Below are positions 31,934-39,988 of a stretch of DNA of 64,000 nucleotides, one piece after another. The DNA comes from Muribaculaceae bacterium. Its GTDB lineage: Bacteria; Bacteroidota; Bacteroidia; Bacteroidales; Muribaculaceae. The translations under genes and the position numbers were made by a program. Under the pieces are notes generated by a model. It was not told the origin of the DNA, did not search any database, and saw only the letters and a program-made list of their open reading frames with translations. The stretch is from contig JAGCRW010000038.1 in the NCBI GenBank assembly GCA_017964485.1, positions 37,681 to 101,680 of the forward strand, given 5' to 3'. Positions within the stretch are counted from its first letter, which is position 1, and every line of letters begins with the position of its first letter.

Positions 31934-32060
31934 TTTTTTAGGCATTTTTCTGCCACGAAATAGTGTTTTTGGTCGTTCGTGGCAGAATTAAGGGCATGAT
32001 GCCTTTCCAGTTGCCACATTGTTTTCAATAGATGCTTTAATTATGACAGGTATTCCATAC

Positions 32061-32093
32061 CCCAAATGTTGATTGTTTAATAACTTTTGGGGC
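32061..32093. repeat. Hairpin in the 31879-32309 gap
   Basis: CCCCAAA (32061-32067) pairs with TTTGGGG (32087-32093) and the stem continues inwards for four more positions with one mismatch. No gene is visible in this 430-base gap; besides this hairpin it holds the ATPase promoter and the terminator at 32193-32220. Confidence 0.5.
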
Positions 32094-32192
32094 GCTAGAC
32101 ATTATGCTGCATAGATAAGTGTTGGTGGGCTTTTTCAGGGATTTTACCACGCAAAATGACCAATAAGCTCCAATTGACCGTATTTTATGAAT

Positions 32193-32220
32193 AAAGCGGC
32201 TGGTTCACTCCAGCCGCTTT
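32193..32220 (-). terminator. Terminator-like hairpin downstream of the 32310-33218 gene
   Basis: A perfect 11-bp stem, AAAGCGGCTGG (32193-32203) with CCAGCCGCTTT (32210-32220), and a 6-base loop. On the minus strand it is followed by ATTCATAAAA, so the U run is part of the stem only. Confidence 0.65.
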
Positions 32221-32309
32221 GTTGTGAATATGGCAGAAAAATGATTATGTCCCTGCCAAACAAGTTGTGAGAAGAATTATTTTTCGGTAGTGAAGTTGCA
32301 TTACTTATA

Positions 32310-33218
32310 TCAAATACCATCACCCTCACAGCCAATATCATCAAAATTGTTTACATGATATATCGCTATAAGTTTTTGTTGGTCATCATCGAAAACTTTA
32401 ACATCAAATGGATAATTTGAAGAGTCAAGTGATTCCATAATAGATTCTCCATCCCATTCATCAAAAGGAATCATCTCATCTTCTATATACTCTTTTAAAG
32501 AGTCAAAACCTTCACTATTAATTGCGCAGATTTCACAAAATTGCATAAACGACATCCCTTTTATATCTTCTTCGATGGCATAATACACGTCGTATTCTGT
32601 TCCAATTAATGGGTATAATTCCCCACATTCTGCATCACATATTTTGTTCACAACATCATATCTTTCTCCAAAAAAATATCTGTCTTGAAGTCCCAACCCC
32701 ATACTGTAGCCAAGAGGACTATCACTTTCATTATGGGCAATACAACAAAACAATTCTTTGTTTGGAAGATTACTCAAAACACCTTTATGAAAGTGGATTT
32801 CTGCTTCCTTTTTATTCGGAATATCATCTGTAATTATTTCTTCAACTGCCTCTGATTCTACTTCACGTTCTTTTCTTCCATAGGCCACAAATTGTTCCAT
32901 ATCGGTCTTGCGGGCTTGGCGTTTGATTTTTGCCACACTCTCGAGGGTGACGCCGCTTAGCACCTGTACCCAATCGTCAACGGTAAAGACCTTGACTTTC
33001 AGATTGAGCTCATTCTCGAATGCTTCCTCGAACTTGCCAACAGTGCGGCTAGTTCGACATTCTAATTCTCCTATTTTCGCTCCGAGCGACGCCAAGGTCA
33101 CATCATCTTCAGCTTTGTTGCGACCATCATAGATGCGCAGCGTTCCGCCAATTTCGCTGGCAAACTGATTCTTCAGATCGCCAACTGTTGTTGTCTTTGT
33201 GATTTTAAATTTTGCCAT
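32310..33218 (-). CDS. Unknown protein with a conserved N-terminal module (302 aa)
   Basis: Residues 1-120 form a module that I recall from many Bacteroidales proteins (MAKFKITKTTTVGDLK, GGTLRIYDGRNKAEDD, SLGAKIGELECR, KVKVFTVDDWVQVL). Here it is joined to an acidic C-terminal region (about 135-302) that ends in KVFDDDQQKLIAIYHVNNFDD. No signal peptide, TM segment or catalytic motif is visible. Codon use changes from GC-rich in the module to AT-rich in the remainder, which suggests that a mobile C-terminus was joined to a resident module. Function is unknown. Confidence 0.7.
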   Translation of the reverse strand: MAKFKITKTTTVGDLKNQFASEIGGTLRIYDGRNKAEDDVTLASLGAKIGELECRTSRTVGKFEEAFENELNLKVKVFTVDDWVQVLSGVTLESVAKIKRQARKTDMEQFVAYGRKEREVESEAVEEIITDDIPNKKEAEIHFHKGVLSNLPNKELFCCIAHNESDSPLGYSMGLGLQDRYFFGERYDVVNKICDAECGELYPLIGTEYDVYYAIEEDIKGMSFMQFCEICAINSEGFDSLKEYIEDEMIPFDEWDGESIMESLDSSNYPFDVKVFDDDQQKLIAIYHVNNFDDIGCEGDGI

Positions 33219-33282
33219 AATAGATTGTTTTGTTTATGTTATTTAAAAATGCTACTCAATGCGGTGTGCATCAAAATCAACT

Positions 33283-33816
33283 TTAAAGTTTCGCTTGTCT
33301 TTCTTTAAATTCTTCATCCCATATCTCGCTCTTGCAGTCGATTAGTGCAGGACAATTACTAGGAGTGAAATCGGGCAACACTGAGCATCGCATCCCGATG
33401 TGGCCTTGCTCGTCTGCATTCATCTTATCGGGATAAATATAGCAAAGGTCGCTTTTCATCATTGACCTCAAAATACTACGGTGGTCATCAAACTGTGGGT
33501 CATCGGGGAGGCTGTCAACATTGTCAAGCAATAACACTTTAATATCGCCGTTTACGAATGGAAGTATGACACCCTGCTCAAAAGTGCGATATGGTGAGGA
33601 AATAAATACCGTCATGTCAAAGTACTCCACCCCATCTCCAATCTCTTCCTTAAGTTTTTCCAAATCCACTTCGTTGTCGGAATCGATAAGCAAAACAGGA
33701 AATGATGAGTTTTTCACACTATTTACAAAGAATTCTTTGATTAAGTCAACTACCGCAATGCGTTCCACAATTTGGTCCGCTTTGTTCATAAGTTCATCTA
33801 CGTCTAAAATACTCAT
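33283..33816 (-). CDS. Unknown acidic protein (177 aa)
   Basis: A 177-residue protein with a central alpha/beta region (FPVLLIDSDNEVDLEKLK, residues 39-56, and VLLLDNVDSLP near 94-104) that by eye recalls the strand-rich core of P-loop-like proteins but lacks a Walker A motif. No signal peptide or TM segment. A decayed partial copy of it lies immediately upstream (33882-34165). It shares the operon direction with 32310-33218. Function is not recognised. Confidence 0.65.
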   Translation of the reverse strand: MSILDVDELMNKADQIVERIAVVDLIKEFFVNSVKNSSFPVLLIDSDNEVDLEKLKEEIGDGVEYFDMTVFISSPYRTFEQGVILPFVNGDIKVLLLDNVDSLPDDPQFDDHRSILRSMMKSDLCYIYPDKMNADEQGHIGMRCSVLPDFTPSNCPALIDCKSEIWDEEFKERQAKL

Positions 33817-33881
33817 AATTTCAATTATTTAAAATTTTAGTTACGCATATAAATAACAAATGTGGTGAGAAAATTTAGTTG

Positions 33882-34165
33882 TCAACGAAAAAAGATTTTA
33901 CAAGTTGATGGATTTTCGGTTATCTCAAGGTGGAATTTAGTCTTATCTTCAACATTGACATTGGTAGGCTCCACCTTGATGCCATATTGCTTGGCGTGCT
34001 CCACAAGTAACAATGGCCTTCAAACTGAGGATAACCGTTATATTAAGGAACTCCACCCCATCTCCAATATTATCCTTATGTTTCTCCAAATCTACCTCTT
34101 TGTAATGGTCGATAAGCAAAATAGGAAATAAAGAGTTTTTCACTCTTATAATTCTTTGCTTAGGT
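33882..34165 (-). pseudogene. Decayed partial copy of the 33283-33816 gene fused to another fragment
   Basis: Minus-strand codons at about 34030-34143 read FPILLIDHYKEVDLEKHK and then DNIGDGVEFLNITV. This is a clear paralogue of residues 39-72 of the neighbouring gene, but with no matching N-terminus and a deletion at about 34150. Further on, the frame changes to an unrelated fragment (33882-34018) reading LLLVEHAKQYGIKVEPTNV and ending in TGA, which looks like the C-terminal end of another protein. The region is therefore a recombination scar rather than a working gene. Confidence 0.65.
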
Positions 34166-34603
34166 AATCATCTGGATACCACCTTCTTTATAGGCAAAGA
34201 AAGCTGTGTCATCGACAATGAACATAATTCTGTCAGCAAACGAATCTTCCCATTCATAGGATAATTCATGTCGGTTGCCTCCATCGTGGAACTCGTTTAA
34301 TGCCGAGCCAATGACACCAGTGATGACTTTTAAATTCTCGGCCCCATAATATCCATTAATATGAGTTGCTTGGATAAAACGAAAATCTTCTAGTTCTTTG
34401 AATCTTATGAAGAATTTGGCCATTGATTGAACTAAGGCAGCCATACCTTCACAAATCACGCAAGCATTTTCTCCTCCATTATAGATGACAACACCTACGG
34501 CTGGATATTCAGCAAACTCCATGTCATTGATGTCGTCTTTAAGATTGACATCTATATATTTTATCACGATAGTTGGGGTGTGCTTGGGCTCTTTATTTGT
34601 CAT
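34160..34603 (-). CDS. Unknown protein in accessory block (147 aa)
   Basis: A 147-residue soluble protein with a mixed alpha/beta pattern, for example AVGVVIYNGGENACVICEGMAALVQSMAKFF (about residues 35-65; hydrophobic core) and DRIMFIVDDTAFFAY near 122-136. No signal peptide or recognised motif. It lies on the minus strand with its neighbours, 40 bases after 34644-34841, and may belong to the same transcript. Confidence 0.6.
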   Translation of the reverse strand: MTNKEPKHTPTIVIKYIDVNLKDDINDMEFAEYPAVGVVIYNGGENACVICEGMAALVQSMAKFFIRFKELEDFRFIQATHINGYYGAENLKVITGVIGSALNEFHDGGNRHELSYEWEDSFADRIMFIVDDTAFFAYKEGGIQMIT

Positions 34604-34643
34604 TAGAAGTTGTGTTTTTGTGAAGCAGAATGATATTGTTTTT

Positions 34644-34841
34644 TTATATCTGTTTTATTTCAAGCCAACACATATCGGATATTCCTATTTTGACATCAAT
34701 CCCATAACGCAATTTAATTGCATTCTGTATGTCTTCTCTACTTGGACCTTTCCAAACGGAATCAACCACTACATCAAAACTTGCGCCTTTAGGAAGTTTC
34801 CCAATTTGGCTCTTTGTTGTTACTTTATACAAACTTGGCAT
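34644..34841 (-). CDS. Small unknown protein (65 aa)
   Basis: A 65-residue protein with segments GKLPKGASFDVVVDSVWKG and REDIQNAIKLRYGIDVKIG (about residues 14-53), a compact beta-alpha-beta pattern. Short proteins of this type are common as the first gene of accessory operons in Bacteroidales; no function is known to me. It is the first gene of the leftward block that ends at 32310. Confidence 0.55.
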   Translation of the reverse strand: MPSLYKVTTKSQIGKLPKGASFDVVVDSVWKGPSREDIQNAIKLRYGIDVKIGISDMCWLEIKQI

Positions 34842-35122
34842 AATGAAAATAATTAATATAACGCCTACTCTTTTTATCGGATTTTCGGTTTCCTCCGTTT
34901 ATTATAGTTTTCTTTCTCTTAATAGTTTCTTTCTCTTAATGGAACGAACATCAAGGTCTCTAAAAATGTAATACATCATAAAACATTGCGAATCAACGTT
35001 TAAGTTTATGCTAATAGAGCTTTTTCATAAAAACCAAATGTAAGCACAGCCCAAGCACGCTTGATTTTGCATTAGGTTTACAATAATTTCCAAAATGTCG
35101 CAGATTGTTTTCAATCTGATTG

Positions 35123-35130
35123 CAAATATA
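35123..35130 (-). promoter_or_regulatory. Possible -7 element (TATATTTG) upstream of the accessory block
   Basis: On the minus strand TATATTTG fits TAnnTTTG and is preceded by TTG at 22 bases. It would give a leader of about 280 bases. Apart from this, the 34842-35271 gap contains a 7-bp hairpin with a T4 loop (35101-35118) and a near-perfect tandem duplication of TAGTTTCTTTCTCTTAA (34904-34939). I see no gene. Confidence 0.35.
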
Positions 35131-35271
35131 CAACAATTATTTCAACTTCTCGCAATTTTGGGCGAAAAAATTGATTTTGTGATAATTTGAGGAATCTTAT
35201 TATAGTAAAAAATGTGGCTAAACAGATTGTGCTGCTTAACCACAGTATTGTTTTTCGTAAGAAATCAAGAT

Positions 35272-36054
35272 CTAGAACTCCACTCCGGCTTTTAGGAAGA
35301 AGTTGTGGAAAAGGGCGCTTTTGTCGAGGTAGGAGCTTCCGCTTTTGTCGGGGATGGCGCCTGGTGTGTCGCCGGTGCACCACAGTTTGTAGTGAGCGGT
35401 GTGGAGGGCATATCCCACTCCCACGTTAAAAGAGAAAAACTGGTTGCTCTTGAAATGGTAACCGATGCTTGGTGATGTGTAGAAGCCTTTGTGGTTGATG
35501 AAAGTGGCGCCCACCTTGAGGCTTACCCATGGCGTGTTCTGGCTCTCGTTCTTGAAGCTGTAGCGTCCTTCGGCATAGATTGGAATGAAAGGATAGCGCC
35601 AGTTGGGGTCGTTGTCCTCGGGCTGAGCCTTATCGGTGCGTTTCGGATAAGTGCTCAATATGGGTTTAAAATTGTGTATGCCGATACCCGCACCCAAATA
35701 GGTCTTAGGTGTGAAGGCATATCCAAAAGATGTCTCAATAAGCCAAAAGTCGTTGCGAGGCTCGCCCACACCAAGCGAATAACCCAAGTCAATGAATCCG
35801 CGGAATTTGGCGGTATCGTAGTTCTTCTTGCGCGCCTGGTGCTCGATGTAGTTGACTTCGTTCATCGAGTAGGTATATTTCATGCCGTCGGTGGTCACGA
35901 TTTCCACCTGTTGCTCGTTGCGTGAGGTGATGGTGCCTTCAATGGTCTGCCCGTTGCGCAGATGAATGGTCGATTTCTTGCTAGCGTCATCGCCAGCAGT
36001 TATTGGTAAGACGATGGCAACCGCCATCATTAAGGTTAAGACTAATTTTTTCAT
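35272..36054 (-). CDS. Outer-membrane beta-barrel-like protein (260 aa)
   Basis: A signal peptide lies at residues 1-20 (MKKLVLTLMMAVAIVLPITA). Residues 25-70 form a small beta-rich plug-like domain (HLRNGQTIEGTITSRNEQQV). From about residue 85, alternating aromatic/hydrophobic strands (GFIDLGYSLGVG, TYLGAGIGIHNF, FFSFNVGVGYALHTAHY) run to a C-terminal Phe in KAGVEF, the usual end of an outer-membrane barrel. The size suggests an 8-stranded barrel. No specific function is recognised. It lies downstream of the ABC exporter, 47 bases away. Confidence 0.75.
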   Translation of the reverse strand: MKKLVLTLMMAVAIVLPITAGDDASKKSTIHLRNGQTIEGTITSRNEQQVEIVTTDGMKYTYSMNEVNYIEHQARKKNYDTAKFRGFIDLGYSLGVGEPRNDFWLIETSFGYAFTPKTYLGAGIGIHNFKPILSTYPKRTDKAQPEDNDPNWRYPFIPIYAEGRYSFKNESQNTPWVSLKVGATFINHKGFYTSPSIGYHFKSNQFFSFNVGVGYALHTAHYKLWCTGDTPGAIPDKSGSSYLDKSALFHNFFLKAGVEF

Positions 36055-36101
36055 AGTTAATAATTTATATTTGAGAGTTTATAGTTCAGAGAGGGAGATA
36101 T

Positions 36102-37928
36102 TTAAAACGTCTGCATATCCACCAGGTGCTTGTAGGTGCCGCCGAGGGCGATAAGCTCGTCGTGGCGCCCTTGCTCCACAACCTTGCCCTCGTGCATCAC
36201 CACGATAAGGTCGGCATTCTTGATGGTAGAGAGGCGGTGGGCAATGACCAGCGTGGTGCGGCCGTGCATAAGTTTGTCAAGGGCCTCCTGCACAAGGTGC
36301 TCGCTCTCGGTGTCGAGCGCTGATGTCGCCTCATCAAGGATGAGGATGGGTGGATTCTTGAGGATGGCTCGGGCGATGCTGATGCGCTGTCGCTGGCCTC
36401 CCGAGAGTTTGCAGCCCCGGTCACCGATGTTGGTGTCGAAGCCCTGCTCTGTAGCCATGATGAAGTCGTAGGCGTTGGCGATGCGCGCCGCTTGCTCCAC
36501 CTCTTCGCGTGTGGCGTTCTCCACGCCGAAGGCGATGTTGTTGAAGAACGAGTCGTTAAAGAGAATCGCCTCTTGGTTCACATTGCCCATAAGTCCACGC
36601 AGGTCGGCGACGCGGTAGTTGCGGATGTCCACTCCGTCGATAGTGATAGAGCCTTCGTTCACGTCATAGAACCGCGGCAGCAGGTCGGCGATAGTCGTCT
36701 TTCCCGAGCCGCTCTGACCAACGAGTGCCACCGTCTTGCCGCAGGGGATATCAATGCTCACGCCGTCGATCACCCATGCTTCCTCATATCGGAAGCGCAC
36801 GTTCTGATAACTGATTCCCTTGCTGAACGAAGTCAATTCCACAGGTTGCTCTGGGTCGGTGATTGGATTCTCGGCGTTCATTATCTTGTCGATGCGCTGC
36901 ATCGAGGCAAGTCCGCGCTGTATGTTGTAGCTCGCCTTAGAGAAATCTTTGGCGGGATTGATGATGCTGTAGAATATCACCATATAGTAGATGAACTTGG
37001 GTGCAGTGATTGCATTGGTGCCACCTAGAATGAGCGTGCCGCCAAACCACAGCACTATGGCGATGGTTGCAGTGCCCAGGAACTCGCTCATGGGGTGTGC
37101 CAACTCGTAGCGGCGGCTCATGCGGCGCGAGATGTTGCGGTATTTCTCGTTCTCATTGCCAAAGCGGTTTTTCACTTTTTCCTCGGCATTGAAAGCCTTG
37201 ATGATGCGCAGGCCGCTGATGGTCTCCTCAATATTGCTCATGATGGTGCCCAGCTGGTTTTGCTGCTCGAGCGACACACGCTTGAGGTACTTGCCCACAC
37301 GGCCCATGATAAAGCCGGCGATAGGGAGCAGGATGAACACAAAGAGCGTCAACTGCCAACTCACAAAGAGCATCATCGCCAGGCACACTACTATCATGAT
37401 GGGGTTCTTGAACATCATGTCGAGCGACATCATCACCGAGTTCTCCACCTCGGTCACATCGCCACTCATGCGTGCCATCACGTCGCCCTTGCGCTCGCTA
37501 GAGAAGAAGCCGATGGGCAGCGACACCATCTTGTTGTAGATCATCGCACGCAGGTCACGGACCACGCCTGTGCGAAGCGAAATCATGAAATAGGCGGCCA
37601 TATAGGCGGCTCCAGTCTTGAGGCCTGTCATTACCACCAACGCGCCAGCGATGCATGCCAGCGCAGTGTTTTTACCATAGTTGGCGATGATGGTCTGCAC
37701 ATAGTAGTAGAAATTGTTGACCACCACCTTGTCGATGCTCGCGCTGCCCAATGGCGTGTAGTCGTAATGCGCCGTATTAAGCCCAAAGAGCATCTCAAGG
37801 ATGGGGATGATGAGCGCAAACGAGAACAACGTGAGCACAGCAGCCAGAATGTTGAACAGAATGTTCAACGCGAGCTGCTTTTTATATGGCGGCACAAACC
37901 GCCTCAATATCTTGAAAAAACCTTTCAT
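36102..37928 (-). CDS. ABC transporter, MsbA-like permease/ATPase (608 aa)
   Basis: A half-transporter with six TM helices (about residues 20-340) followed by an ATPase domain (about 360-608). Walker A is GQSGSGKTTIADLL (about 401-414), the signature is LSGGQRQRISIARAIL (about 505-520) and Walker B is ILILDEATSALD (about 525-536), followed by the His switch in VIAHRLS. Length and layout fit lipid A or multidrug exporters such as MsbA. It is followed by murF upstream in transcription order, 41 bases away, consistent with an envelope role. The substrate is not certain. Confidence 0.9.
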   Translation of the reverse strand: MKGFFKILRRFVPPYKKQLALNILFNILAAVLTLFSFALIIPILEMLFGLNTAHYDYTPLGSASIDKVVVNNFYYYVQTIIANYGKNTALACIAGALVVMTGLKTGAAYMAAYFMISLRTGVVRDLRAMIYNKMVSLPIGFFSSERKGDVMARMSGDVTEVENSVMMSLDMMFKNPIMIVVCLAMMLFVSWQLTLFVFILLPIAGFIMGRVGKYLKRVSLEQQNQLGTIMSNIEETISGLRIIKAFNAEEKVKNRFGNENEKYRNISRRMSRRYELAHPMSEFLGTATIAIVLWFGGTLILGGTNAITAPKFIYYMVIFYSIINPAKDFSKASYNIQRGLASMQRIDKIMNAENPITDPEQPVELTSFSKGISYQNVRFRYEEAWVIDGVSIDIPCGKTVALVGQSGSGKTTIADLLPRFYDVNEGSITIDGVDIRNYRVADLRGLMGNVNQEAILFNDSFFNNIAFGVENATREEVEQAARIANAYDFIMATEQGFDTNIGDRGCKLSGGQRQRISIARAILKNPPILILDEATSALDTESEHLVQEALDKLMHGRTTLVIAHRLSTIKNADLIVVMHEGKVVEQGRHDELIALGGTYKHLVDMQTF

Positions 37929-37969
37929 TGTTTTCTGTGTGGGGACGAGGTCAAAAAACCGTTGATCTT

Positions 37970-39289
37970 TTACAGCAACTCTGGCAGCTGGAATAGGCGT
38001 ATGCCGTTAGAGCCTTTGATGAGGATGTAGCGGCCGTTGACTGGCTGAGCGTCGAGTGCGGTTTTCACAGCTTCTACGTCGGCAAACTTGCGGTAGTCGC
38101 AATCCACAGCGTCGAACTCGCTTCCCACGAGCCAAACCTCATCGAACGAGCATTGCTTGAGTTTCTCAACCACAGCGACGTGCTCCTGATGGCTGCTTTC
38201 GCCCAATTCGCGCATATCACCCAGAATAGCCATCTTAGGGCTGACTTGCATCAGCGAGAAGTTGTCGATTGCTGCAGCCATTGAGGTGGGGTTGGCATTG
38301 TAGGCATCTACGATAAGATGGTTGCGGCCGGTCTCAGTGAGTTGCGAACGGTTATTTGACGGCACATAGCCTGCTATCGCCTCGCTTATGGCATCGGGAT
38401 CGACACAATAGTGCAAACCCACAGTCACAGCAGCGAGCACGTTGTCGAGATTGTAGCTGCCAATGAGGTGTGTAGCCACTTCGTGCCACTCTTCATCTTC
38501 GCTCTTCCAGCGCAGGCGCAAGAATGGATCGCACGCAACTATCTCGCCAACTACTGCCGCATCCTGCTGATGCTGAGTATATTTTTCGGTCTCCACGCCT
38601 TGTGGCAGTATGCCCATCAGGTGCTCATTGTCGGCATTTACAAAAATCACGCTGTCGTCACGGGTGGCTAGGTTGTCATAAAGCTCACCTTTGGTTTTTA
38701 TTACCCCTTCAAACGAGCCAAAACCCAACAAATGGGCCTTGCCCACGTTGGTGATAAGTCCGCTATTGGGTTCGGCGGTCTCGACCAGCGTCTTGATGTC
38801 GCCGGGATGGCTGGCACCCATCTCCACAACGGCAATCTCGTGCTCAGGCGAGAGGCGCAGCAGCGTCTTGGGTACACCCACGTCGTTGTTGAAGTTGCCC
38901 TCGGTAGCCATCACGTTATATTTCTGGGCGAGCACAGTGCGCACCAGCTCCTTAGTGGTGGTCTTGCCGTTGGTGCCGGTAATGCCCACAACGGGAATAG
39001 TAAATTGGCGGCGATGCTCACGAGCCAGGTCCTTGAATGCCTGCAGCGAGTCGGGTACAAGTATCATGCGCTTGCCCTCAAGAGGCTGCGCGAGGAACTC
39101 GTTATACACCTGCTCGTCATCAACCACGGCAAGGGCACAACCTTTCTCCAGCGCCTGCACGGCAAACTTGTTTCCATCAAACGACTCGCCCTTAAGAGCA
39201 ATAAAAATGCTCCCCTCAGGGCAATCACGACTATCGGTAGTCACCACAGGATGCTGTGTATAAAAAGCATATAATTCTTGAATATTCAT
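37970..39289 (-). CDS. murF: UDP-N-acetylmuramoyl-tripeptide--D-alanyl-D-alanine ligase
   Basis: The protein adds D-Ala-D-Ala to the UDP-MurNAc-tripeptide, the last cytoplasmic step of the peptidoglycan precursor. It has 439 residues with the N-terminal UDP-binding domain (TTDSRDCPEGSIFIALKGE, about 17-35), the ATP loop GITGTNGKTTTKELV (about 102-116), VVEMGASHPGDI (about 153-164) and a C-terminal domain with DAYNANPTSMAAAI (about 316-329). These are all MurF signatures. It sits apart from the main division cluster at 54738-64000. Confidence 0.95.
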   Translation of the reverse strand: MNIQELYAFYTQHPVVTTDSRDCPEGSIFIALKGESFDGNKFAVQALEKGCALAVVDDEQVYNEFLAQPLEGKRMILVPDSLQAFKDLAREHRRQFTIPVVGITGTNGKTTTKELVRTVLAQKYNVMATEGNFNNDVGVPKTLLRLSPEHEIAVVEMGASHPGDIKTLVETAEPNSGLITNVGKAHLLGFGSFEGVIKTKGELYDNLATRDDSVIFVNADNEHLMGILPQGVETEKYTQHQQDAAVVGEIVACDPFLRLRWKSEDEEWHEVATHLIGSYNLDNVLAAVTVGLHYCVDPDAISEAIAGYVPSNNRSQLTETGRNHLIVDAYNANPTSMAAAIDNFSLMQVSPKMAILGDMRELGESSHQEHVAVVEKLKQCSFDEVWLVGSEFDAVDCDYRKFADVEAVKTALDAQPVNGRYILIKGSNGIRLFQLPELL

Positions 39290-39311
39290 TTGTGCTAAAA
39301 TTTTCCTGCCA

Positions 39312-39319
39312 CAAAATTA
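39312..39319 (-). promoter_or_regulatory. -7 element (TAATTTTG) of murF
   Basis: TAATTTTG on the minus strand lies 22 bases before the murF ATG at 39289. The nearest TTG (39336-39338) is 16 bases upstream, a short spacing. Confidence 0.5.
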
Positions 39320-39394
39320 CACAATAAAGTTGAATCAAGGCACACCTTTGCCTGAAAAAACAATTGACGATGTAACCAGCAAATAATTATTCGG

Positions 39395-39847
39395 TTATTC
39401 CCGCAGTTTTGAGTCGATGATGATTGTGACGGGACCATCGTTGATGAGCGACACCTGCATATCGGCGCCGAAGACGCCACGCTTCACCTCCTTGCCCATC
39501 AACTGCTCCACCTCTTTGCAATAGAGTTCATAAAGTGGCACAGCAAGTTCATGACCAGCAGCGTGGATGTAACTGGGGCGGTTGCCTTTCTTTGTGCTCG
39601 CGTTGAGAGTGAACTGACTCACTGCCAGCACCTCGCCGCCAGCGTCAAGGATATTGCGGTTCATCACGCCGTTCTCATCGTCGAAAACACGCAGGTTGGC
39701 CGTCTTCATCGCCAGCCAGCGCGCATCGTCCTCGCTGTCGCCCTCACGCACGCCCACAAGTACCATAAATCCCTGATTTATCGCGCTATGCACCTCGCCA
39801 CTAATAGCGACTGATGCCTCCAGCACTCGTTGTATTACAATTCGCAT
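39395..39847 (-). CDS. dtd: D-aminoacyl-tRNA deacylase
   Basis: The enzyme removes D-amino acids from mischarged tRNA. The 150-residue protein has the usual length. It begins MRIVIQRVLEASVAI and shows GFMVLVGVREGDSEDDARWLA (about residues 27-47; family block), the catalytic-region SQFTLNASTKKGNRPS (about 77-92), and a C-terminal GVFGADMQVSLINDGPVTI (about 126-144). Both conserved motifs (SQFTL and NxGPVT) are intact, with Asp replacing the middle base as in many homologues. Confidence 0.95.
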   Translation of the reverse strand: MRIVIQRVLEASVAISGEVHSAINQGFMVLVGVREGDSEDDARWLAMKTANLRVFDDENGVMNRNILDAGGEVLAVSQFTLNASTKKGNRPSYIHAAGHELAVPLYELYCKEVEQLMGKEVKRGVFGADMQVSLINDGPVTIIIDSKLRE

Positions 39848-39871
39848 AATTTCTTTTTCTTTTTATCTTCG

Positions 39872-39879
39872 CAAAATTA
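39872..39879 (-). promoter_or_regulatory. -7 element (TAATTTTG) of dtd
   Basis: TAATTTTG on the minus strand lies 24 bases before the dtd ATG at 39847. No good -33 element is seen. Confidence 0.5.
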
Positions 39880-39955
39880 CAAATTATTTCAGACAATACC
39901 TGTATGAGAGACAAAAAATAAGTTCGTGATTGTGTGTGATGTCAATGAAAATAAC

Positions 39956-39963
39956 TACTTTTG
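39956..39963 (+). promoter_or_regulatory. -7 element (TACTTTTG) of the C69 dipeptidase gene
   Basis: TACTTTTG lies 25 bases before the ATG at 39989 and inside the longer reading frame from 39926, which supports the later start. Confidence 0.55.
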
Positions 39964-39988
39964 TGGAGCAACAATAAAAATCAGACTT

